From positions 1-64,000 of the forward strand of contig NC_088955.1 of the NCBI RefSeq assembly GCF_010111755.1: a DNA stretch of 64,000 nucleotides, read 5' to 3'. This document shows positions 22,642 through 34,600 of this stretch, one piece after another (the stretch's first letter is position 1; each line of letters opens with the position of its first letter). This DNA is from Nakaseomyces glabratus (Eukaryota > Ascomycota > Saccharomycetes > Saccharomycetales > Saccharomycetaceae). The translations under genes and the position numbers were made by a program. The notes beneath the pieces were generated by a model, which was not told the origin of the DNA, made no database searches, and saw nothing but the letters and a program-made list of their open reading frames with translations.

Positions 22642-25600
22642 CACTACCACCGGCTGTGCCAGCAGCTTGTGTTGGCTTTTCGTTGCCCGACCCTTGGCCA
22701 GCCACATTTCCTGACTGAGGTTTCTGAGAGTTAACAATACCACCTACACCTGCTGTTCCAGGAGCATTAGATCCTGCACCGGATACTGTTGAGACTGGTG
22801 CTGCACTTGAGACAGTGCTTCCATGACTCTGGACACCCACGGTTTGCGTTACTGTGGAAACTATTGTGTGACCGTGCTCATCAGTACCTGTGCTATGGGA
22901 TACAACCTCGGTGAACGTGTGACCGTCCGAAACCACAGTGGTGGTGTAATCAGACCCCACATTTGCTTTAGAAATCGAAGGTGCAGGTGCATTGGTGATC
23001 GTGGTGGTTATTGTTGTAGGATTACCATTGGAGTCGGTAGTGGTGATATGCGAAATGACATCAGTTTCGATACTGCCATTGCCCCTGTCGACTGTTGTAG
23101 TGTAGTCGGCTTCACCTCCGACAGAGACAGTGGAAATGGTAGTTGTTCCTGTCCTGGTGACTCCATCGTCGCCAATAGATGGGAAGTACGACATTACAAC
23201 AGTGGCAGTAGCAGTGTCTGCACTCACAGTTGTCGTAGTTACTGGGGGCTCAGAGTAAGCAAGAGCAGAAGTGTATACACCCTCACCTACTTGATCATAT
23301 GACATAACGGTCACAGTAGTGGTGACCGTCTGACCGATATCATTGGTCGTTGTAACATGAGAAACAACAGCTGTAATCGTATGACCATCAGAAACAAACA
23401 CAGATGTGTAATCTGGTTCTTCTGTTAGAGTCACAGTTCTTATGATCGTGGTAGGCTTGCCGTCAGAGTCCTTGGTCGTGATGTGCGAAACAAGGTCTGT
23501 CTCGAAGTCACCGTTGCCCTTGTCGATCGTCGTCGTGTAGTCGGCCTCGCCGGCATCACTTGGCTTCAATGGGATGGTGGTGGTGATCGTGGTAGGCTTG
23601 CCGTCAGAGTCCTTGGTCGTGATGTGCGAAACAAGGTCTGTCTCGAAGTCACCGTTGCCCTTGTCGATCGTCGTCGTGTAGTCGGCCTCGCCGCTAGCAG
23701 TGATGGTGGAGATAGTGGTCGTACCTGTACGGGTAACCCCATCCTCGCCCTCAGATGGCGAGTAAGAGATCACAACTGTCTTGCTACTACCGTCGTCCTC
23801 CGTCACAGTCGTCGTCACAACTGGTGGCTGTGAGTAAGGTGGAGCTGACGTGTACACGCCGTCGTCTACCTGATCGAAGGAGGCCATCGTGGTGGTGTAT
23901 GTAACAGTGTTACCGTCTGAATCAGTGGTGGTGATGTGGGAGACTACTTCTGTGATGGTGTGACCGTCGGAAGTAATGGTGGTGGTGTAGTCGGCCTCGC
24001 CGGCATCACTTGGCTTCAATGGGATGGTGGTGGTGATCGTGGTAGGCTTGCCGTCAGAGTCCTTGGTCGTGATGTGCGAAACAAGGTCTGTCTCGAAGTC
24101 ACCGTTGCCCTTGTCGATCGTCGTGGTGTAGTCGGCCTCGCCGGCATCACTTGGCTTCAATGGGATGGTGGTGGTGATCGTGGTAGGCTTGCCGTCAGAG
24201 TCCTTGGTGGTGATGTGCGAAACAACATCGGTCTCGAACTCGCCGTTGCCCTTGTCGATCGTCGTGGTGTAGTCAGCTTCTTCGCTTGGCTTCCATGGAA
24301 TCGTGGTCACAATCGTGGTAGGCTTGCCGTCGGAGTCCTTGGTGGTGATGTGCGAAACAACATCGGTCTCGAACTCGCCGTTGCCCTTGTCGATCGTCGT
24401 GGTGTAGTCAGCTTCTTCGCTTGGCTTCCATGGAATCGTGGTCACAATCGTGGTAGGCTTGCCGTCGGAGTCCTTGGTGGTGATGTGCGAAACAACATCG
24501 GTCTCGAACTCGCCGTTGCCCTTGTCGATCGTCGTGGTGTAGTCAGCTTCTTCGCTTGGCTTCCATGGAATCGTGGTCACAATCGTGGTAGGCTTGCCGT
24601 CGGAGTCCTTGGTGGTGATGTGCGAAACAACATCGGTCTCGAACTCGCCGTTGCCCTTGTCGATCGTCGTGGTGTAGTCAGCTTCTTCGCTTGGCTTCCA
24701 TGGAATCGTGGTCACAATCGTGGTAGGCTTGCCGTCGGAGTCCTTGGTGGTGATGTGCGAAACAACATCGGTCTCGAACTCGCCGTTGCCCTTGTCGATC
24801 GTCGTGGTGTAGTCAGCTTCTTCGCTTGGCTTCCATGGAATCGTGGTCACAATCGTGGTAGGCTTGCCGTCGGAGTCCTTGGTGGTGATGTGCGAAACAA
24901 CATCGGTCTCGAACTCGCCGTTGCCCTTGTCGATCGTCGTGGTGTAGTCAGCTTCATTATTTGAAGCTTGTGAAGAATCGTCGGATAACATGAACAGTGC
25001 TTCAGCATCGACATATTCCCGTGTAGCATTAAATAGAGTACTGCTGGTAACAATGTCTCCCTTCTCATCAACAGTGATGAAGAACGAGATCCAGTCCGAC
25101 TCGATGTAGTCAGACGCAGTAGTGGCCGTCACTGTCAAAGGTGGAGCGCTGTACGTGCTGGTGCTGCTCGTCGTGATCAACCCTCCAAACTCGTTGGTGG
25201 TGGTCCAGTAAGATACAACCTCGTAGTTCGTCATGTTGTTCTCAAGAACAACAGTGTGCGTCTCCACTGGGGGCGCAGGGCCAAACGAAGTGTGTGGGGC
25301 CTCAGGCAAGTTGTAGTCACGAGTCGCATTGAACAGAGTGCTGCTCGTAACAATATCGCCCTTCTCATCAACAGTGATGAAGAACGAGATCCAGTCCGAC
25401 TCGATGTAGTCAGACGCAGTAGTGGCCGTCACTGTCAAAGGTGGAGCGCTGTACGTGCTGGTGCTGCTCGTCGTGATCAACCCTCCAAACTCGTTGGTGG
25501 TGGTCCAGTAAGATACAACCTCGTAGTTCGTCATGTTGTTCTCAAGAACAACAGTGTGCGTCTCCACTGGGGGCGCAGGGCCAAACGAAGTGTGTGGGGC

Positions 25601-28600
25601 CTCAGGCAAGTTGTAGTCACGAGTCGCATTGAACAGAGTGCTGCTCGTAACAATATCGCCCTTCTCATCAACAGTGATGAAGAACGAGATCCAGTCCGAC
25701 TCGATGTAGTCAGACGCAGTAGTGGCCGTCACTGTCAAAGGTGGAGCGCTGTACGTGCTGGTGCTGCTCGTCGTGATCAACCCTCCAAACTCGTTGGTGG
25801 TGGTCCAGTAAGATACAACCTCGTAGTTCGTCATGTTGTTCTCAAGAACAACAGTGTGCGTCTCCACTGGGGGCGCAGGGCCAAACGAAGTGTGTGGGGC
25901 CTCAGGCAAGTTGTAGTCACGAGTCGCATTGAACAGAGTGCTGCTCGTAACAATATCGCCCTTCTCATCAACAGTGATGAAGAACGAGATCCAGTCCGAC
26001 TCGATGTAGTCAGACGCAGTAGTGGCCGTCACTGTCAAAGGTGGAGCGCTGTACGTGCTGGTGCTGCTCGTCGTGATCAACCCTCCAAACTCGTTGGTGG
26101 TGGTCCAGTAAGATACAACCTCGTAGTTCGTCATGTTGTTCTCAAGAACAACAGTGTGCGTCTCCACTGGGGGCGCAGGGCCAAACGAAGTGTGTGGGGC
26201 CTCAGGCAAGTTGTAGTCACGAGTCGCATTGAACAGAGTGCTGCTGGTAACAATGTCTCCCTTCTCATCAACAGTGATGAAGAACGAGATCCAGTCCGAC
26301 TCGATGTAGTCAGACGCAGTAGTGGCCGTCACTGTCAAAGGTGGAGCGCTGTACGTGCTGGTGCTGCTCGTCGTGATCAACCCTCCAAACTCGTTGGTGG
26401 TGGTCCAGTAAGATACAACCTCGTAGTTCGTCATGTTGTTCTCAAGAACAACAGTGTGCGTCTCCACTGGGGGCGCAGGGCCAAACGAAGTGTGTGGGGC
26501 CTCAGGCAAGTTGTAGTCACGAGTCGCATTGAACAGAGTGCTGCTCGTAACAATATCGCCCTTCTCATCAACAGTGATGAAGAACGAGATCCAGTCCGAC
26601 TCGATGTAGTCAGACGCAGTAGTGGCCGTCACTGTCAAAGGTGGAGCGCTGTACGTGCTGGTGCTGCTCGTCGTGATCAACCCTCCAAACTCGTTGGTGG
26701 TGGTCCAGTAAGATACAACCTCGTAGTTCGTCATGTTGTTCTCAAGAACAACAGTGTGCGTCTCCACTGGGGGCGCAGGGCCAAACGAAGTGTGTGGGGC
26801 CTCAGGCAAGTTGTAGTCACGAGTCGCATTGAACAGAGTGCTGCTCGTAACAATATCGCCCTTCTCATCAACAGTGATGAAGAACGAGATCCAGTCCGAC
26901 TCGATGTAGTCAGACGCAGTAGTGGCCGTCACTGTCAAAGGTGGAGCGCTGTACGTGCTGGTGCTGCTCGTCGTGATCAACCCTCCAAACTCGTTGGTGG
27001 TGGTCCAGTAAGATACAACCTCGTAGTTCGTCATGTTGTTCTCAAGAACAACAGTGTGCGTCTCCACTGGGGGCGCAGGGCCAAACGAAGTGTGTGGGGC
27101 CTCAGGCAAGTTGTAGTCACGAGTCGCATTGAACAGAGTGCTGCTCGTAACAATATCGCCCTTCTCATCAACAGTGATGAAGAACGAGATCCAGTCCGAC
27201 TCGATGTAGTCAGACGCAGTAGTGGCCGTCACTGTCAAAGGTGGAGCGCTGTACGTGCTGGTGCTGCTCGTCGTGATCAACCCTCCAAACTCGTTGGTGG
27301 TGGTCCAGTAAGATACAACCTCGTAGTTCGTCATGTTGTTCTCAAGAACAACAGTGTGCGTCTCCACTGGGGGCGCAGGGCCAAACGAAGTGTGTGGGGC
27401 CTCAGGCAAGTTGTAGTCACGAGTCGCATTGAACAGAGTGCTGCTCGTAACAATATCGCCCTTCTCATCAACAGTGATGAAGAACGAGATCCAGTCCGAC
27501 TCGATGTAGTCAGACGCAGTAGTGGCCGTCACTGTCAAAGGTGGAGCGCTGTACGTGCTGGTGCTGCTCGTCGTGATCAACCCTCCAAACTCGTTGGTGG
27601 TGGTCCAGTAAGATACAACCTCGTAGTTCGTCATGTTGTTCTCAAGAACAACAGTGTGCGTCTCCACTGGGGGCGCAGGGCCAAACGAAGTGTGTGGGGC
27701 CTCAGGCAAGTTGTAGTCACGAGTCGCATTGAACAGAGTGCTGCTCGTAACAATGTCTCCCTTCTCATCAACAGTGATGAAGAACGAGATCCAGTCCGAC
27801 TCGATGTAGTCAGACGCAGTAGTGGCCGTCACTGTCAAAGGTGGAGCGCTGTACGTGCTGGTGCTGCTCGTCGTGATCAACCCTCCAAACTCGTTGGTGG
27901 TGGTCCAGTAAGATACAACCTCGTAGTTCGTCATGTTGTTCTCAAGAACAACAGTGTGCGTCTCCACTGGGGGCGCAGGGCCAAACGAAGTGTGTGGGGC
28001 CTCAGGCAAGTTGTAGTCACGAGTCGCATTGAACAGAGTGCTGCTCGTAACAATATCGCCCTTCTCATCAACAGTGATGAAGAACGAGATCCAGTCCGAC
28101 TCGATGTAGTCAGACGCAGTAGTGGCCGTCACTGTCAAAGGTGGAGCGCTGTACGTGCTGGTGCTGCTCGTCGTGATCAACCCTCCAAACTCGTTGGTGG
28201 TGGTCCAGTAAGATACAACCTCGTAGTTCGTCATGTTGTTCTCAAGAACAACAGTGTGCGTCTCCACTGGGGGCGCAGGGCCAAACGAAGTGTGTGGGGC
28301 CTCAGGCAAGTTGTAGTCACGAGTCGCATTGAACAGAGTGCTGCTCGTAACAATATCGCCCTTCTCATCAACAGTGATGAAGAACGAGATCCAGTCCGAC
28401 TCGATGTAGTCAGACGCAGTAGTGGCCGTCACTGTCAAAGGTGGAGCGCTGTACGTGCTGGTGCTGCTCGTCGTGATCAACCCTCCAAACTCGTTGGTGG
28501 TGGTCCAGTAAGATACAACCTCGTAGTTCGTCATGTTGTTCTCAAGAACAACAGTGTGCGTCTCCACTGGGGGCGCAGGGCCAAACGAAGTGTGTGGGGC

Positions 28601-31600
28601 CTCAGGCAAGTTGTAGTCACGAGTCGCATTGAACAGAGTGCTGCTCGTAACAATATCGCCCTTCTCATCAACAGTGATGAAGAACGAGATCCAGTCCGAC
28701 TCGATGTAGTCAGACGCAGTAGTGGCCGTCACTGTCAAAGGTGGAGCGCTGTACGTGCTGGTGCTGCTCGTCGTGATCAACCCTCCAAACTCGTTGGTGG
28801 TGGTCCAGTAAGATACAACCTCGTAGTTCGTCATGTTGTTCTCAAGAACAACAGTGTGCGTCTCCACTGGGGGCGCAGGGCCAAACGAAGTGTGTGGGGC
28901 CTCAGGCAAGTTGTAGTCACGAGTCGCATTGAACAGAGTGCTGCTCGTAACAATATCGCCCTTCTCATCAACAGTGATGAAGAACGAGATCCAGTCCGAC
29001 TCGATGTAGTCAGACGCAGTAGTGGCCGTCACTGTCAAAGGTGGAGCGCTGTACGTGCTGGTGCTGCTCGTCGTGATCAACCCTCCAAACTCGTTGGTGG
29101 TGGTCCAGTAAGATACAACCTCGTAGTTCGTCATGTTGTTCTCAAGAACAACAGTGTGCGTCTCCACTGGGGGCGCAGGGCCAAACGAAGTGTGTGGGGC
29201 CTCAGGCAAGTTGTAGTCACGAGTCGCATTGAACAGAGTGCTGCTCGTAACAATATCGCCCTTCTCATCAACAGTGATGAAGAACGAGATCCAGTCCGAC
29301 TCGATGTAGTCAGACGCAGTAGTGGCCGTCACTGTCAAAGGTGGAGCGCTGTACGTGCTGGTGCTGCTCGTCGTGATCAACCCTCCAAACTCGTTGGTGG
29401 TGGTCCAGTAAGATACAACCTCGTAGTTCGTCATGTTGTTCTCAAGAACAACAGTGTGCGTCTCCACTGGGGGCGCAGGGCCAAACGAAGTGTGTGGGGC
29501 CTCAGGCAAGTTGTAGTCACGAGTCGCATTGAACAGAGTGCTGCTCGTAACAATATCGCCCTTCTCATCAACAGTGATGAAGAACGAGATCCAGTCCGAC
29601 TCGATGTAGTCAGACGCAGTAGTGGCCGTCACTGTCAAAGGTGGAGCGCTGTACGTGCTGGTGCTGCTCGTCGTGATCAACCCTCCAAACTCGTTGGTGG
29701 TGGTCCAGTAAGATACAACCTCGTAGTTCGTCATGTTGTTCTCAAGAACAACAGTGTGCGTCTCCACTGGGGGCGCAGGGCCAAACGAAGTGTGTGGGGC
29801 CTCAGGCAAGTTGTAGTCACGAGTCGCATTGAACAGAGTGCTGCTCGTAACAATGTCTCCCTTCTCATCAACAGTGATGAAGAACGAGATCCAGTCCGAC
29901 TCGATGTAGTCAGACGCAGTAGTGGCCGTCACTGTCAAAGGTGGAGCGCTGTACGTGCTGGTGCTGCTCGTCGTGATCAACCCTCCAAACTCGTTGGTGG
30001 TGGTCCAGTAAGATACAACCTCGTAGTTCGTCATGTTGTTCTCAAGAACAACAGTGTGCGTCTCCACTGGGGGCGCAGGGCCAAACGAAGTGTGTGGGGC
30101 CTCAGGCAAGTTGTAGTCACGAGTCGCATTGAACAGAGTGCTGCTCGTAACAATATCGCCCTTCTCATCAACAGTGATGAAGAACGAGATCCAGTCCGAC
30201 TCGATGTAGTCAGACGCAGTAGTGGCCGTCACTGTCAAAGGTGGAGCGCTGTACGTGCTGGTGCTGCTCGTCGTGATCAACCCTCCAAACTCGTTGGTGG
30301 TGGTCCAGTAAGATACAACCTCGTAGTTCGTCATGTTGTTCTCAAGAACAACAGTGTGCGTCTCCACTGGGGGCGCAGGGCCAAACGAAGTGTGTGGGGC
30401 CTCAGGCAAGTTGTAGTCACGAGTCGCATTGAACAGAGTGCTGCTCGTAACAATATCGCCCTTCTCATCAACAGTGATGAAGAACGAGATCCAGTCCGAC
30501 TCGATGTAGTCAGACGCAGTAGTGGCCGTCACTGTCAAAGGTGGAGCGCTGTACGTGCTGGTGCTGCTCGTCGTGATCAACCCTCCAAACTCGTTGGTGG
30601 TGGTCCAGTAAGATACAACCTCGTAGTTCGTCATGTTGTTCTCAAGAACAACAGTGTGCGTCTCCACTGGGGGCGCAGGGCCAAACGAAGTGTGTGGGGC
30701 CTCAGGCAAGTTGTAGTCACGAGTCGCATTGAACAGAGTGCTGCTCGTAACAATATCGCCCTTCTCATCAACAGTGATGAAGAACGAGATCCAGTCCGAC
30801 TCGATGTAGTCAGACGCAGTAGTGGCCGTCACTGTCAAAGGTGGAGCGCTGTACGTGCTGGTGCTGCTCGTCGTGATCAACCCTCCAAACTCGTTGGTGG
30901 TGGTCCAGTAAGATACAACCTCGTAGTTCGTCATGTTGTTCTCAAGAACAACAGTGTGCGTCTCCACTGGGGGCGCAGGGCCAAACGAAGTGTGTGGGGC
31001 CTCAGGCAAGTTGTAGTCACGAGTCGCATTGAACAGAGTGCTGCTCGTAACAATATCGCCCTTCTCATCAACAGTGATGAAGAACGAGATCCAGTCCGAC
31101 TCGATGTAGTCAGACGCAGTAGTGGCCGTCACTGTCAAAGGTGGAGCGCTGTACGTGCTGGTGCTGCTCGTCGTGATCAACCCTCCAAACTCGTTGGTGG
31201 TGGTCCAGTAAGATACAACCTCGTAGTTCGTCATGTTGTTCTCAAGAACAACAGTGTGCGTCTCCACTGGGGGCGCAGGGCCAAACGAAGTGTGTGGGGC
31301 CTCAGGCAAGTTGTAGTCACGAGTCGCATTGAACAGAGTGCTGCTCGTAACAATATCGCCCTTCTCATCAACAGTGATGAAGAACGAGATCCAGTCCGAC
31401 TCGATGTAGTCAGACGCAGTAGTGGCCGTCACTGTCAAAGGTGGAGCGCTGTACGTGCTGGTGCTGCTCGTCGTGATCAACCCTCCAAACTCGTTGGTGG
31501 TGGTCCAGTAAGATACAACCTCGTAGTTCGTCATGTTGTTCTCAAGAACAACAGTGTGCGTCTCCACTGGGGGCGCAGGGCCAAACGAAGTGTGTGGGGC

Positions 31601-34600
31601 CTCAGGCAAGTTGTAGTCACGAGTCGCATTGAACAGAGTGCTGCTCGTAACAATATCGCCCTTCTCATCAACAGTGATGAAGAACGAGATCCAGTCCGAC
31701 TCGATGTAGTCAGACGCAGTAGTGGCCGTCACTGTCAAAGGTGGAGCGCTGTACGTGCTGGTGCTGCTCGTCGTGATCAACCCTCCAAACTCGTTGGTGG
31801 TGGTCCAGTAAGATACAACCTCGTAGTTCGTCATGTTGTTCTCAAGAACAACAGTGTGCGTCTCCACTGGGGGCGCAGGGCCAAACGAAGTGTGTGGGGC
31901 CTCAGGCAAGTTGTAGTCACGAGTCGCATTGAACAGAGTGCTGCTCGTAACAATATCGCCCTTCTCATCAACAGTGATGAAGAACGAGATCCAGTCCGAC
32001 TCGATGTAGTCAGACGCAGTAGTGGCCGTCACTGTCAAAGGTGGAGCGCTGTACGTGCTGGTGCTGCTCGTCGTGATCAACCCTCCAAACTCGTTGGTGG
32101 TGGTCCAGTAAGATACAACCTCGTAGTTCGTCATGTTGTTCTCAAGAACAACAGTGTGCGTCTCCACTGGGGGCGCAGGGCCAAACGAAGTGTGTGGGGC
32201 CTCAGGCAAGTTGTAGTCACGAGTCGCATTGAACAGAGTGCTGCTCGTAACAATATCGCCCTTCTCATCAACAGTGATGAAGAACGAGATCCAGTCCGAC
32301 TCGATGTAGTCAGACGCAGTAGTGGCCGTCACTGTCAAAGGTGGAGCGCTGTACGTGCTGGTGCTGCTCGTCGTGATCAACCCTCCAAACTCGTTGGTGG
32401 TGGTCCAGTAAGATACAACCTCGTAGTTCGTCATGTTGTTCTCAAGAACAACAGTGTGCGTCTCCACTGGGGGCGCAGGGCCAAACGAAGTGTGTGGGGC
32501 CTCAGGCAAGTTGTAGTCACGAGTCGCATTGAACAGAGTGCTGCTCGTAACAATATCGCCCTTCTCATCAACAGTGATGAAGAACGAGATCCAGTCCGAC
32601 TCGATGTAGTCAGACGCAGTAGTGGCCGTCACTGTCAAAGGTGGAGCGCTGTACGTGCTGGTGCTGCTCGTCGTGATCAACCCTCCAAACTCGTTGGTGG
32701 TGGTCCAGTAAGATACAACCTCGTAGTTCGTCATGTTGTTCTCAAGAACAACAGTGTGCGTCTCCACTGGGGGCGCAGGGCCAAACGAAGTGTGTGGGGC
32801 CTCAGGCAAGTTGTAGTCACGAGTCGCATTGAACAGAGTGCTGCTCGTAACAATATCGCCCTTCTCATCAACAGTGATGAAGAACGAGATCCAGTCCGAC
32901 TCGATGTAGTCAGACGCAGTAGTGGCCGTCACTGTCAAAGGTGGAGCGCTGTACGTGCTGGTGCTGCTCGTCGTGATCAACCCTCCAAACTCGTTGGTGG
33001 TGGTCCAGTAAGATACAACCTCGTAGTTCGTCATGTTGTTCTCAAGAACAACAGTGTGCGTCTCCACTGGGGGCGCAGGGCCAAACGAAGTGTGTGGGGC
33101 CTCAGGCAAGTTGTAGTCACGAGTCGCATTGAACAGAGTGCTGCTCGTAACAATATCGCCCTTCTCATCAACAGTGATGAAGAACGAGATCCAGTCCGAC
33201 TCGATGTAGTCAGACGCAGTAGTGGCCGTCACTGTCAAAGGTGGAGCGCTGTACGTGCTGGTGCTGCTCGTCGTGATCAACCCTCCAAACTCGTTGGTGG
33301 TGGTCCAGTAAGATACAACCTCGTAGTTCGTCATGTTGTTCTCAAGAACAACAGTGTGCGTCTCCACTGGGGGCGCAGGGCCAAACGAAGTGTGTGGGGC
33401 CTCAGGCAAGTTGTAGTCACGAGTCGCATTGAACAGAGTGCTGCTCGTAACAATATCGCCCTTCTCATCAACAGTGATGAAGAACGAGATCCAGTCCGAC
33501 TCGATGTAGTCAGACGCAGTAGTGGCCGTCACTGTCAAAGGTGGAGCGCTGTACGTGCTGGTGCTGCTCGTCGTGATCAACCCTCCAAACTCGTTGGTGG
33601 TGGTCCAGTAAGATACAACCTCGTAGTTCGTCATGTTGTTCTCAAGAACAACAGTGTGCGTCTCCACTGGGGGCGCAGGGCCAAACGAAGTGTGTGGGGC
33701 CTCAGGCAAGTTGTAGTCACGAGTCGCATTGAACAGAGTGCTGCTCGTAACAATATCGCCCTTCTCATCAACAGTGATGAAGAACGAGATCCAGTCCGAC
33801 TCGATGTAGTCAGACGCAGTAGTGGCCGTCACTGTCAAAGGTGGAGCGCTGTACGTGCTGGTGCTGCTCGTCGTGATCAACCCTCCAAACTCGTTGGTGG
33901 TGGTCCAGTAAGATACAACCTCGTAGTTCGTCATGTTGTTCTCAAGAACAACAGTGTGCGTCTCCACTGGGGGCGCAGGGCCAAACGAAGTGTGTGGGGC
34001 CTCAGGCAAGTTGTAGTCACGAGTCGCATTGAACAGAGTGCTGCTCGTAACAATATCGCCCTTCTCATCAACAGTGATGAAGAACGAGATCCAGTCCGAC
34101 TCAATGTAGTCCGACGCAGTGGTGGCTGTCACAGTCACCGGTGGAGGACTGTAGGTGGCCGTCGAGTTTGTCGTGATCAGACCCCCAAATTCATTGGTGG
34201 TCGTCCAGTAGCTGATAACCAAATACTCAGTCACTTCGTTGCCTAAATCCACAGTTTTTGTAATTGCAGGAGGTGCCGGACCAAAAGTCAACTTGATAGT
34301 GGTTCTAACAGTGTTTGTAGGCTCGCCATTTTCGTCTCTTTCAGTTATATGAGATATCAGATCAGTTTCGAATACACCATTTCCTAAATCTACGGTGGTG
34401 GTGTAATCATTCTCTAACCTTAATGTTGAAACTGTTTGACTACTGGTTATTATCCTATGCTGATCATCGGTAGTGATAAAGAAGGATATCCAGTAGGATT
34501 CTATGTAATAATCTGTTGTAGTTGCAGTTACTGATGGGGGAGGTGGGCTGTAAGTGACGATTTTAGTACTTGTTCCAAATGGATGATTTATGTCATTTAG

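Noticed and set aside
25256..34246. A 2996-codon plus-strand frame
   Set aside because: Antisense shadow of the 31-unit SFFIT array, without signal peptide or recognisable domain. Kept only as a low-interest finding.
4924..34285. Regular repeats as CRISPR arrays
   Set aside because: The units are directly joined coding repeats of 135, 141 or 300 bp without unique spacers, in a eukaryote.
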